NCBI RefSeq assembly: GCF_027921765.1
Contig: NZ_BSEJ01000002.1
Span: 62,001-126,000, forward strand
Direction of reading: 5' to 3'
Origin: Microbacterium barkeri
Lineage (GTDB): Bacteria > Actinomycetota > Actinomycetes > Actinomycetales > Microbacteriaceae
DNA: 64,000 nucleotides
This document shows positions 1 through 8,252 of the stretch, piece by piece. The notes beneath the pieces are model-generated. The model was not told the origin of the DNA. It did not search any database and saw only the letters and a list, made by a program, of their open reading frames with translations. Position 1 is the first letter of the stretch. Each line of letters starts with the position of its first letter. A program made the translations under genes and the position numbers.

Positions 1-97
1 AACCGCCTCCGTCATCTACCGGCATCGTTGGTCCTGCATCGCGTGCGCGTATCCGCGCCCCTTCCCATCTTGATCCCCACGAGCAACGAGGTGCCGC

Positions 98-1048
98 ATG
101 ACTGAGGAGCTAAGGACCGAGTGGACCAGTGTCACAACAGAATTCGGTGACCTGCGAGCCCTCCTGCACATGTCGTCCGTCTTGTCGGATGATGAGCCGC
201 GTCCCGGGGTCGTGCTCGTAGACGGTTCTGGTGACGGGGTGTGTGACGACTGGGGCGGCTGGCCAGAGCGGGTCGCATCGTGCGACGCCGTTGTGCTCAC
301 CTATGACAAGCCCGGCCGTGGTGGTTCGCCTGGACACTGGACCCAGCAGACGATGGCGGATCGGGCCGTCGAGGCGCTGGCTGCCGTCGAGGTTCTGCGC
401 GCCGACCCACGTTGCCTGGGGTAACCGGTCGGTCTGCTCGGAGTGAGCCAGGGAGGATGGGCGTCGCTGCTGGCGTCCGCGATCGGCGGTACGGACTTCG
501 TCGTCTCGGTTTCAGGCCCGGGCGTCTCACCTGCCGCGCAGGAGCGGGATCGTATCTCTCGCGAGCTGGCCGGTCTTCCGTCTCAGGAGCACGCGGATGC
601 GATGGCGTGGGTCGATGAGCGCTGCGCGCGACTGGTCGCCGGCGAGCCGGTCGACGCGGTGCTCGCCGACCAGCAGCGGTTCACTGGCCGCTCGTGGTAC
701 TCGGCGGTGTCTGTCGCCTACAACACCCAAGAGGACCTCGCCTTCGTCGCAGGCATGCTGGACTTTGACCCGGTGCCGGTACTGCGGTCGGTCACCTCGC
801 CGGTGCTTGCGCTGTTCGGCGGCTCCGACCCGCTCATCCCGGTCACGGAGAGCGTCGCGGCGTACGCGGAGAACCTCGCCGCGTTTGATGGCGTGAGTCA
901 CGGGCTCGCCGTGTTCCCGCGCGCGAACCACGGCCTGTTCGTCCCCGACACTGCGCCAGGCGGCAACGCTGGACAGCTGGCCGCAGGAGTTCTTCCGATG
1001 ATCGCGAGTTTCCTTACCGACGCCCGCGTGCGGCAACCTTCCTCGTGA
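98..1048 (+). pseudogene. alpha/beta hydrolase, interrupted by an in-frame stop
   Basis: Read through, this frame gives a protein of about 316 residues of the alpha/beta-hydrolase (dienelactone hydrolase/acyl-peptidase-like) superfamily. The first part (98-424) ends at a TAA at 422-424 after 'LRADPRCLG'. The same frame continues directly with 'PVGLLGVSQGGW', the nucleophile elbow G-x-S-x-G-G. The acid follows in 'LFGGSDPLIPV' and the catalytic His in 'RANHGLF', near the C-terminus. All three catalytic residues lie after the stop, so neither piece alone would be active. The neighbouring frame reads 'VAWGNR' at the junction, so two compensating small indels are an alternative to a point mutation, as is a sequencing error. 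The start ATG at 98 has a GAGG upstream. Low GC content fits the rest of the island. Confidence 0.72.
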
Positions 1049-1124
1049 CCTTGAACCCGAGCCTGGTCGGCGAGGCGGGACGTCAATCTGCGGAGGCTCG
1101 GACGGCCGCCTCATCGTGAGTGGG

Positions 1125-2027
1125 CTACGTGCGTCTGGTGAGCGACCGCGCGAGTAGATCGGTGATTCGGTGGCCGTGGATGAGGTCGGGATCGAGGTCG
1201 GGATCGTAGATCGTCAGGTCCAGACCGATGAAGCGCTCAGACGCGGTGAGTGGTCCCAGGATGAGTGCAAGTTGGTCAAAGCTGAGTCCTCCCGGCTCGG
1301 GACTATCGACGGCCGGCATCAGGTCTGGGTCGATGACGTCGACGTCCAGATGAACCCAGAATCCGCTGAGGTCGGGACGCTCGACGACGCTCAGGGCTTC
1401 TCGTACGGCGTTCTCGGTATCAGCCGCCGTGGTGACGGCATCGATGACCATCACCCCGTCTGCTGCCGCGTCGCCAGCGAACTCGTCGCCCGGGCGCGAG
1501 CCGATCGACACGACATCGGACGAACGCAAATACGGACCCCGGCCGTCTAGGTTCGCCAGTGCCCCGCCAAGGCCCGTCACCAGCGCGAGGCTCTCGCCGC
1601 CCGCGGATCCCACCGAGTCGCTGTTTCCCGGGTGCCGGTAGTCGAGGCCGTCTATGCTGATCAGACCGTACGGTCCGCTGCGATTTAGAGCGAGCCCAAT
1701 GCCGATGAGGATGCTGCAGTCGCCGCCCAGCACGACAGGGAGGCCCCGGTTGGCAATGATCGACTCGAGCCGTTCCGCCAAACGTCGTGAATGATCGGCG
1801 ATCGTCGCCTCGTTGCGTACCGCACCCTCGACGCGGCCAGGGCGATACCGTCCTGGCGTCACGACTCCGCCGTCTTGCGCGCCGAGCACGTTCAGGAGCC
1901 CCGTGTCTCGAAGCGCCCTGGGCGCCTTGTAACAGCCTGGCACAGCCCCTTCCTCGGGAGGGCGCAGTCCAAGATTCGACGGCGCGTCCACGACGACAAA
2001 CCGCCGCGTGACTTCGGGCATCGGCAT
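1125..2027 (-). CDS. arginase/agmatinase-family protein with a defective metal site
   Basis: About 300 residues of the ureohydrolase (arginase/agmatinase/formiminoglutamase) fold. Visible family signatures are 'LGGDCSILIG' (usual GGDHS), 'LISIDGLDYRHPGN' and 'HLDVDVIDPDLMP'. In the second motif the family normally has D-x-H-x-D, and this copy appears one residue short with the metal-binding His missing. With Cys in place of His in the first motif, the Mn-A site should be weakened. I place the start at the ATG at 2027, which has AGGAG five bases upstream; a longer GTG start at 2063 is possible but has no ribosome binding site. It lies alone on the minus strand in the low-GC island, convergent with the broken hydrolase. 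Substrate unknown; it may be inactive or a non-catalytic relative. Confidence 0.75.
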   Translation of the reverse strand: MPMPEVTRRFVVVDAPSNLGLRPPEEGAVPGCYKAPRALRDTGLLNVLGAQDGGVVTPGRYRPGRVEGAVRNEATIADHSRRLAERLESIIANRGLPVVLGGDCSILIGIGLALNRSGPYGLISIDGLDYRHPGNSDSVGSAGGESLALVTGLGGALANLDGRGPYLRSSDVVSIGSRPGDEFAGDAAADGVMVIDAVTTAADTENAVREALSVVERPDLSGFWVHLDVDVIDPDLMPAVDSPEPGGLSFDQLALILGPLTASERFIGLDLTIYDPDLDPDLIHGHRITDLLARSLTRRT

Positions 2028-2253
2028 CCGTTCTCCTGACCTACGCATACGAGGGCTTCTCACGAGCCAGACTCGAGGACTTGTCTATGGTGCGATCCGG
2101 CATGGCTTCCACCTGATGCTATGAAAGCGACCTTTGCGGGCTTGCGAACCTGTGCGGTCGCCACCCCTGGACAGAATCACCCACGGCGCCAACTCTGCGA
2201 GCACCAGCCGCACCGCGCGTGCGCGGCACGGAGCAGGCGTCTGTGTCGGGCGT

Positions 2254-2727
2254 TCACGGCTGCTGGTGAGTCTTTCCCGCTGCGGAACTACCCCGACGGC
2301 GGAACAGGGGGATGATCACCGCTGCGGCCGCGACATGCATGAAAGTCAACGACAGCTTGGTGTCGGTATCCGCTTCATAGCCGAATGCTGGGAGCGTCGA
2401 AACCGCCGCCGCCGTAAGCGCGAGCACCGTCCATACGGTTCGCGCTCGCGTCGTGAAGAGTTCGAGCACGACAAGCAGAACCCATCCCGCGACGGCGGCC
2501 GAAAGCACGGAACCGATGACGGCCCAGATGGTGACGTCCATGGACGCGTGCTCGTCGCCGAACGAGACGACGAACGTCGCGCCCGCCGCATCTCCCGCTA
2601 GCCAGATGAGCGTGCAGGACAGTGTCGCGACAACGGCGCCGAGCAGGCGCGGTCGCCAGTTGGCCGTCAATGTTTGGGGCAACTTGGGTCGGCTGCTGGC
2701 CCGAGTGGTTTGAATCTCAGAGGGCAT
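2254..2727 (-). CDS. four-helix membrane protein, DUF6069-like
   Basis: A 157-residue protein with a polar N-terminus of about 28 residues and four hydrophobic segments, near residues 29-50, 65-88, 95-112 and 128-143. It ends in a basic, Gln-rich tail ('FRRRGSSAAGKTHQQP'). The topology and the 'FGYEADTDTKLSLTFMHVAAAAVIIPLF' region, with a conserved-looking His in the last helix, resemble the uncharacterised actinobacterial DUF6069 membrane family; this assignment is from memory of the family pattern. AGGAG lies five bases before the ATG. It is divergent from the AraC regulator gene, so the 146-bp gap between them holds both promoters and the regulator could control it. No function can be given. 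Confidence 0.7.
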   Translation of the reverse strand: MPSEIQTTRASSRPKLPQTLTANWRPRLLGAVVATLSCTLIWLAGDAAGATFVVSFGDEHASMDVTIWAVIGSVLSAAVAGWVLLVVLELFTTRARTVWTVLALTAAAVSTLPAFGYEADTDTKLSLTFMHVAAAAVIIPLFRRRGSSAAGKTHQQP

Positions 2728-2859
2728 GAGGTCTCCTGACTTTGAAAGGCCATGGCGGTAATCGGCACGGCGATGATCACGCTATGTCCCGTCCGTAGCA
2801 CGATCAATACGCTGCTGCACCGTATTCATGTGTGATCGTCCTTCGGGTGCGAGTTGCCG

Positions 2860-2867
2860 TATAGACT
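2860..2867 (+). promoter_or_regulatory. -10 element, probable leaderless start of the AraC gene
   Basis: TATAGACT lies so that the start ATG at 2874 falls six to seven bases beyond a TAnnnT -10 hexamer (TAGACT), the spacing of a leaderless actinobacterial transcript. No Shine-Dalgarno precedes the ATG, which supports this. I find no convincing -35. Confidence 0.4.
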
Positions 2868-2873
2868 CAGTTC

Positions 2874-3860
2874 ATGGACATGATGAGCGAGGTGGTCGCG
2901 GTCCTCCGGCGAGGACGACCGCGATCTCAGCGCGTCACCTGGACGGCACCATGGGGTCAGCGTTTCGCTGCGGTCGAGGGCTCGGCCGGATTCCAGGTGA
3001 TCCTCCGCGGGACGTGCTGGCTGCTCCGTGATGCTGAGGAACCGATACGCCTACAGACAGGAGACGTCCTGTTCCTCCCCAGCGGGGTCGAGCATGCGCT
3101 CGCCGATCGGGTCGATGCCGAGCTTGCTGAGGCGTGCGAACCGGGCCGAGTGACCGGCAACGGCGCCGTTGATATACCGGCGAACCCGGACCATGGGATA
3201 CCGGGGGAACAAACGGTCACGCTGTGCGGCGCCTACGAACTCGACCTGCGTTTCATTCACCCGTTGCTTGCCCAGCTCCCACCCGTAGTGATCTTGCGCG
3301 CGCCATTCGATCGGGGCGAGCCTCTCAGGGACGCCGTGGAACTACTCGCGATGGAACTCGACCGACCTGGACCGGGCACCGATCACCTGGTCGCCGCACT
3401 CCTCGACGTACTGTTCATTCACATCCTCCGGGCGTGCCACGACGAGCGCATCCTACCGGACAGCGCACATTCCTGGGTCACCGCAATCCGAGACACAGGA
3501 ATCAGCTCCGCACTCGACGCCTTCCACGACAATCCCGGGCACCCCTGGACAGTCGCCGAACTCGCTCAGCGTGCGGTCATGTCCCGCACCGCCTTCGCGC
3601 GCCGATTCCATGAGCTGATCGGCGATCCACCCATGACCTACATCACCTGGTGGCGGATGAATCTCGCCGCCGCCCTGCTCACCGACACGGATCAATCGAT
3701 GCGCGCGATCGCTCAGCGTGTTGGCTACAGCTCGGAGTACGCCTTCGCACACGCCTTCCGCCGGGAACGTGGAGTATCGCCAGGGGCAGCACGCCGAGCC
3801 GGCAGACGCGGCGGCCTCCCGGACACCGGCAAACCACCAGAAGAAGGAGACACGGCGTGA
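2874..3860 (+). CDS. AraC-family transcriptional regulator with cupin domain
   Basis: A 328-residue regulator. Residues about 10-200 form an AraC-binding cupin region ('GFQVILRGTCWLL', 'GDVLFLPSGVEHALAD'), the type that usually senses a small molecule. The C-terminal ~100 residues hold two helix-turn-helix motifs: 'WTVAELAQRAVMSRTAFARRF' split across the first, and 'SMRAIAQRVGYSSEYAFAHAF' in the second. The stop TGA overlaps the GTG start of the following hydrolase (GTGA), so the two are translationally coupled and the regulator probably controls the hydrolase and itself. Two further in-frame ATGs (2880, 2883) are possible starts. The ligand cannot be told. It lies in the lower-GC island. Confidence 0.9.
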   Translation: MDMMSEVVAVLRRGRPRSQRVTWTAPWGQRFAAVEGSAGFQVILRGTCWLLRDAEEPIRLQTGDVLFLPSGVEHALADRVDAELAEACEPGRVTGNGAVDIPANPDHGIPGEQTVTLCGAYELDLRFIHPLLAQLPPVVILRAPFDRGEPLRDAVELLAMELDRPGPGTDHLVAALLDVLFIHILRACHDERILPDSAHSWVTAIRDTGISSALDAFHDNPGHPWTVAELAQRAVMSRTAFARRFHELIGDPPMTYITWWRMNLAAALLTDTDQSMRAIAQRVGYSSEYAFAHAFRRERGVSPGAARRAGRRGGLPDTGKPPEEGDTA

Positions 3861-4624
3861 CAGACCGAAGCTCAAGCCCACCCCGCGGAATCATCGTGGA
3901 CGAGTTCGGCGACCGCAATGCGACACCCGTCCTACTGCTCCATGGAGGTGGAGTCGCCGGGTGGATGTGGCGACCACTGATCGAGCAGATGGGCGCCGGA
4001 TACCGATTCCTTGTCCCGGACCTGCCAGGGCACGACCGCAGCGCGCACGCAGACTATGAGTCGCACGAACGGACCATCGAAGCGCTCGTGGAAGCGCTCC
4101 AGCACCGCGAGGACCGCCCGGTCGCGGTCGTCGGCTTCTCGCTCGGCGCGCAACTCGCTGTGCTCCTCGCCGTGCGCCGCCCTGACCTGGTCTCGCACGT
4201 CGGGATCATCAGCGCCCAGGCAGAACCGTCGAGATGGCCGAGCGCGACCCTCGCACTGCTGCGAACGGCGGCGCCGCTTGCGAAGCGGGAGTGGTTCGCG
4301 CGAGCACAGGCGAGGGAACTGTTCATCCCCCCGACACTGTTCCCCGACTACCTCAGAACCACTCAGAACCTTTCGACACGGACGCTCGTGGCGTCGGTGG
4401 GCGAGAATATACGGTTCACCATCCCGCCGACGTGGGCTTCATACGAAGGCAAGGCCCTCGTCGTGGTGGGCGAGCGAGAACGAGCGATCATGGCCCGCTC
4501 GGCGCACCACCTCACCCGTTATCGAGCCGATGGCGAGCCTGAAGCCATCGCCGAGTGTGGTCACGGAGTTCCGCTCCAGAAGCCACACTGGCTGGCAGAC
4601 CGACTACAGGCTTGGCTTGCCTGA
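3857..4624 (+). CDS. alpha/beta-fold hydrolase
   Basis: A 255-residue hydrolase starting at a GTG that overlaps the AraC stop by four bases, with AGAAGGAGA six bases upstream. The fold signatures are 'LLLHGGGVAGWMW' (oxyanion region), 'VPDLPGHDRS' and the nucleophile elbow 'VVGFSLGAQLA' near residue 95, with a catalytic His in 'ECGHGVPLQKP' near the C-terminus. The usual acid position reads 'VVVGERERAIM', with no clear Asp, so the acid residue is uncertain. The size and lack of a signal peptide suggest a cytoplasmic esterase or lactonase-like enzyme. Coupling to the AraC regulator suggests substrate-induced expression; the substrate is unknown. Confidence 0.86.
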   Translation: MTDRSSSPPRGIIVDEFGDRNATPVLLLHGGGVAGWMWRPLIEQMGAGYRFLVPDLPGHDRSAHADYESHERTIEALVEALQHREDRPVAVVGFSLGAQLAVLLAVRRPDLVSHVGIISAQAEPSRWPSATLALLRTAAPLAKREWFARAQARELFIPPTLFPDYLRTTQNLSTRTLVASVGENIRFTIPPTWASYEGKALVVVGERERAIMARSAHHLTRYRADGEPEAIAECGHGVPLQKPHWLADRLQAWLA

Positions 4625-4674
4625 TTGGGCTCACGCCCGACGACGGTGCCTGACGCAACATCGAGTCCCTGTAT

Positions 4675-4872
4675 TCAGCGTGATTGCGTCCGTAGCATGA
4701 CGCGGAGAGCTGTCACCGCCTGAATCGGCAGGACGCCGTTTCCAAGCACAGCGAGTTGCTGGTTGTCGGTCAGATCGTGGGACGACTCGGTGACCCAGCC
4801 AGGTTCGAGACCCATGAGCCATTCCACCAACTCTGGCGCGGGCCGCGGCCCCTTCGTCGTGCTTAGGCTGGC
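4675..4872 (-). pseudogene. C-terminal remnant of a DNA cytosine-5 methyltransferase
   Basis: An open stretch of about 65 codons with no plausible start reads 'PAPELVEWLMGLEPGWVTE' and then 'LAVLGNGVLPIQAVTALR'. The order 'LNPxFVEWMMGLPxGWVT ... RxxALGNGVVPxQAAxAL' is the well-known C-terminal end of phage-type and restriction C5 methylases, including the target-strand helix and the GNGV motif. A stop at 4873-4875 closes the frame upstream. The next frame (to about 5110) reads 'LPLSQPKHDEG' just before it, so the upstream part may continue after a frameshift, but I cannot recognise it. The catalytic Pro-Cys domain is absent, so this is a dead fragment, probably of a prophage or mobile-element gene. 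Confidence 0.7.
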
Positions 4873-5063
4873 TTAGGGGCAGATCGCCCGGTGATGTGTT
4901 CCCATCGCGCGACGGCTGTGGCGTAGCGTCCCCAGCGGCGAAGATGTCCTCGATCAAGGACCACAGCGTCGTCGGCAGGGCCGTGTGAGCCTTCCCGCGA
5001 GCACCGAGCTCGGCATCATGCTGGCGATAGCCGAGTACGAGGCCGAGCACTGGGAGGAGGACT

Positions 5064-5489
5064 TCACGCTGTAACCAGAGGCCGGCGTCCCCGAGGGCGG
5101 ATAGTCGCACCTGCTGCGGCCACCGCCCTCTTCACTGCCCCCTGGCTCACCCCGAAGTGCAGACCAACCTCCATCAAGGTCATCCCACCCTCGTAGAGCC
5201 GCACAGCCTCGGACGAGTGCTCCTCAGCAAGCCCTCGCACGCGCATCGGGACGGAACGACGGACGAGGTGAGCAGCCACAGTGCGGTGGTAGACGCCGAA
5301 CCGCTCACCGAGCTGCGCGAGCGTCATGCCCTGCTCATACAGAGCCACCAGCTCATCGACCTCGGCGGCGCTCAGAAAGGTTTGAGTCTTCCCAACTGCG
5401 CGCACCACACGACCCCGAGAGTCGGCCACCGAGGGCTCGGAGGGCCGTTCGCAACGCTTGTAGGCACCCCGAGACAGGCGAGAAGCCAC
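5064..5489 (-). CDS. tandem helix-turn-helix protein, recombinase-associated type
   Basis: Up to 141 residues. Two similar helix-turn-helix repeats are visible: 'LVALYEQGMTLAQLGERFGV' followed by 'YHRTVAAHL', and 'AVRLYEGGMTLMEVGLHFGV' followed by 'SQGAVKRAV'. Each is a resolvase-like HTH. Small proteins of this kind commonly sit just behind serine recombinase genes in actinobacterial mobile elements (family knowledge). No Shine-Dalgarno marks the start: candidates are GTG at 5489, GTG at 5429 or the paired GTGs near 5405, and upstream residues may once have belonged to a recombinase. It lies next to the methyltransferase remnant at the edge of the lower-GC island. A DNA-binding role is likely; activity unknown. 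Confidence 0.6.
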   Translation of the reverse strand: MASRLSRGAYKRCERPSEPSVADSRGRVVRAVGKTQTFLSAAEVDELVALYEQGMTLAQLGERFGVYHRTVAAHLVRRSVPMRVRGLAEEHSSEAVRLYEGGMTLMEVGLHFGVSQGAVKRAVAAAGATIRPRGRRPLVTA

Positions 5490-5544
5490 GGTTTTCAAGG
5501 CCGGGCCTGGGTTCTCAAACTCTCTACGGAGGTGCACCCGGTGC

Positions 5545-5576
5545 GAAGGCCCCGCTCGTCTGCGAGCGGGGCCTTC
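5545..5576. terminator. hairpin terminator at the island/core border
   Basis: A perfect 14-bp stem, GAAGGCCCCGCTCG and its complement, closes on the loop TCTG. It lies between the HTH gene and hrpB, where nothing else explains it, and would insulate hrpB. No T-run follows, which is usual in high-GC actinomycetes. Confidence 0.6.
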
Positions 5577-5606
5577 GCCGTTCCCGCCCCCTGAGAGAAT
5601 CGGACG

Positions 5607-8195
5607 ATGGCCGACCCGCACCGCTTCGACCTCGCCGCGCTCGGCGCGGGGCTCACGGTGTCGACGGCGCGCGACGCGCTGCTTTCGGCAGCCCGGCACG
5701 GCGCGTTCGTCGTGACGGCGCCGCCCGGAACGGGCAAGACCACGTTCGTGCCACCGCTGCTCGCGAACGCGGTCGAGGGCCGCGTGCTCGTGACGCAGCC
5801 GCGGCGGGTCGCCGTGCGCGCGGCCGCCCGCCGCATCGCGCAGCTGGACGGGTCGGAGCTCGGCGGCCCGGTCGGCTTCAGCGTCCGCGGCGAGCGCGAG
5901 GTCGGCCCGCGCACGCGCATCGAGCTCCTCACCCCCGGCGTGCTGCTGCGCCGACTGCTCGCCGATCCCGGTCTCGACGGCGTCGACGCGGTCATCCTCG
6001 ACGAGGTGCACGAGCGCTCGCTCGACGGCGACCTCCTCCTCGGGATGCTCGCCGAGGCACGCGCGCTCCGCGACGACCTCGTCGTGACGGCCATGTCGGC
6101 GACCCTCGATGCGGACGCCGTCGCCCGCCTGCTCGGCGGCGCCGATCATCCCGCGCCCGTCGTCGATGTGCCGTCGCCCCTCCATCCGCTCGCGATCGAG
6201 TACGCGCCGGGAGATGCACCGCGCCTCGACGAGCGCGGCGTCACGCGCGCGCACCTCGCGCACCTCGCCCGCGTCGCGACGGCCGCACAGCGCGAGGACG
6301 GCTGCGATGCCCTCGTCTTCGTGCCCTCGGCGCGCAATGTCGACGAGCTCGTGCGGCTCATCCGCGACCGCGCAGCGGACATCGAGGTCCTCCCCCTGCA
6401 CGGCCGGCTGCCCGCCCGCGAGCAGGATCGCGCCACGCAGGGGCGCCGCGCCGGGGAGCCGCCCCGCATCGTCGTGAGCACGGCGCTCGCCGAGAGCTCG
6501 CTCACGGTGCCCGGTGTGCGGCTCGTCGTCGACGCGGGCCTCTCGCGCGAGGTGCGCCGAGACCGCGGCCGCGACATGACCGGCCTCGTGACGGTCAGCG
6601 CGTCGCGAGCGAGCGCGGACCAGCGAGCCGGGCGCGCGGCACGGCAGGGCCCCGGCCGAGCGGTGCGCGCCTACGCGGAGGTCGACTTCGCGCGGATGCC
6701 GGCCGCCGCCGCACCCGAGATCGCCTCGGCCGACCTCGTCGACGCCATGCTCCTCGCGGGAGCGTGGGGCACGCCGGGCGGCGAGGGCCTCGCCCTCCTC
6801 ACCCCTCCCCCGCGCGCCGCGGTCGCTCAGGCGCTCTCCGTGCTGCACGCGCTCGAGCTGACCGACGCGAGCGGACGGCCGACGGATCTCGGGCGCCGCA
6901 TCGCACCGCTTCCCGTCGGCGCTCGCGAGGCGCGGGCCCTCCTCGAGGGCGCCGCGATGCTCGGCGATGCGCGCGCGGCCGCCGAGGTCGTCGCGGCGAT
7001 CTCCGACGACCACCGCGATGCCGACGCCGACCTCGGGCGGATGCTCCGCGAGCTCAGGGATGGCCGCGGCCCGGGCGCCGCGCGCTGGCGGGGCGAGACG
7101 ACCCGGCTCGCCCGGATCGCGGCATCCGACGCGGCGCCCCGCGGGTCCGGTTCCGGGCCATCCGCGCCGGGCGGGTCCGATCCCGGGCCATCCGCGCCGG
7201 GAGCATCCGCGCCGGGAGCCGTCGTCGCCCTCGCGCGGCCCGACTGGATCGCTCGGCGCACGGGCCCGCACGACCGGACGTACCTCCTCGCGAGCGGCAC
7301 GCGCGCCGCGCTTCCCCCGGGCAGTGCGCTGAGCGCGTCGGAGTGGCTCGCGGTCTGGGAGGTCCAGCGCGCAGAGGGCCGCGCTGCCGAGGGCACAGGC
7401 GCCGTCATCCGGATGGCCGCCGCGCTCGCCGAGGAGGACGCGCTCGCGATCGGGGCGGGGCTCACGAGCGACGAGCGCGCCGCACGCATCGAGGGCGGTC
7501 GCGTGCGCGTCCGCCGCACCCGCCGTCTCGGCGCCATCCTGCTCGCCGAGACGCCCGTCGCGGCGACCCCCGAGGACGTCGGCCCCGCCTTCGCCGCGCA
7601 CGTCCGCGAGAGAGGCATCGACGCGCTCGCGTGGCGTCCCGAGGCGCTCGCCCTGCGCGCGCGCCTCGCGCTCGTGCACCGGGAGATCGGCCGTCCGTGG
7701 CCCGATGTCGACGACGCCTCCCTGCTCGCGCGCATCGACGACTGGCTGGGGCCCGATCTCTCCCGCCTGCGCGCCGACGCGTCCCTGCACGGGATCGACG
7801 TCGAGGCGGCGCTGCGGCGCCTGCTCCCTTGGCCGGAGGCCGCGCGCCTCGACGAGCTCGTGCCCGAGCGGCTCGCCGTGCCATCCGGGTCGCGCGTGCG
7901 CATCGACTACGCGGGCGATGTGGGTGCACGGCCCGTCGTCGCCGTGAAGCTGCAGGAGGTCTTCGGCCTCGCGCAGACGCCGCGTCTAGTCGAGGGGCGC
8001 GTGCCCGTGCTCTTCCATCTGCTCTCCCCCGCGCGGCGTCCTCTCGCCGTGACCGACGACCTCGCGTCCTTCTGGAACGGCCCGTACCAGCAGGTGCGCA
8101 GGGAGATGCGCGGGCGCTACCCGCGCCATCCGTGGCCGGAGGATCCGTGGACGGCGCCCGCGACCGCCAAGACGAACCGCGCGGCCGGGCGCTGA
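5607..8195 (+). CDS. hrpB: ATP-dependent helicase HrpB
   Basis: An 862-residue DEAH/DExH-box helicase of the HrpB subfamily. Walker A is 'APPGTGKTT' (residue ~35), motif II is 'DEVHERSLDGDLL' (~132), motif III 'SATLD', motif V 'VSTALAESSLTVPG' (~290) and motif VI 'QRAGRAARQGPG' (~340). A helicase-associated region follows. The C-terminal HrpB domain ends in the typical 'YPRHPWPEDPWTAPATAKTN'. Length matches the family (about 820-860). Between the helicase-associated region and the C-terminal domain there is a low-complexity linker with repeated PSAPG, encoded by a 30-bp tandem repeat. The ATG has GAGAGAA upstream. HrpB is an RNA-type helicase of poorly known cellular role. It converges with recQ. 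Confidence 0.95.
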   Translation: MADPHRFDLAALGAGLTVSTARDALLSAARHGAFVVTAPPGTGKTTFVPPLLANAVEGRVLVTQPRRVAVRAAARRIAQLDGSELGGPVGFSVRGEREVGPRTRIELLTPGVLLRRLLADPGLDGVDAVILDEVHERSLDGDLLLGMLAEARALRDDLVVTAMSATLDADAVARLLGGADHPAPVVDVPSPLHPLAIEYAPGDAPRLDERGVTRAHLAHLARVATAAQREDGCDALVFVPSARNVDELVRLIRDRAADIEVLPLHGRLPAREQDRATQGRRAGEPPRIVVSTALAESSLTVPGVRLVVDAGLSREVRRDRGRDMTGLVTVSASRASADQRAGRAARQGPGRAVRAYAEVDFARMPAAAAPEIASADLVDAMLLAGAWGTPGGEGLALLTPPPRAAVAQALSVLHALELTDASGRPTDLGRRIAPLPVGAREARALLEGAAMLGDARAAAEVVAAISDDHRDADADLGRMLRELRDGRGPGAARWRGETTRLARIAASDAAPRGSGSGPSAPGGSDPGPSAPGASAPGAVVALARPDWIARRTGPHDRTYLLASGTRAALPPGSALSASEWLAVWEVQRAEGRAAEGTGAVIRMAAALAEEDALAIGAGLTSDERAARIEGGRVRVRRTRRLGAILLAETPVAATPEDVGPAFAAHVRERGIDALAWRPEALALRARLALVHREIGRPWPDVDDASLLARIDDWLGPDLSRLRADASLHGIDVEAALRRLLPWPEAARLDELVPERLAVPSGSRVRIDYAGDVGARPVVAVKLQEVFGLAQTPRLVEGRVPVLFHLLSPARRPLAVTDDLASFWNGPYQQVRREMRGRYPRHPWPEDPWTAPATAKTNRAAGR
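7143..7217 (+). repeat. 30-bp in-frame tandem repeat in hrpB linker
   Basis: Two 30-bp units (7143-7172, 7173-7202) and a half unit (7203-7217) share the core CCATCCGCGCCGGG. They keep the reading frame and encode repeated GPSAPG/ASAPG. The same core occurs on the other strand in the linker of the CPBP gene at 12331-12370. Confidence 0.75.
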
Positions 8196-8252
8196 GCCCG
8201 CTGTCGGCGCCGGGCGCACTCGGCGCGGCGCGCTGAGCCTGCTCGGCGCCGC

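Noticed and set aside
4876..5110. Upstream half of the methyltransferase in a shifted frame
   Set aside because: Plausible by position, but I recognise no methylase motif in it, so it is mentioned only as a possibility.
5490..5544. tRNA or tmRNA 3' end as an integration site
   Set aside because: No T-arm consensus or acceptor pairing could be formed.
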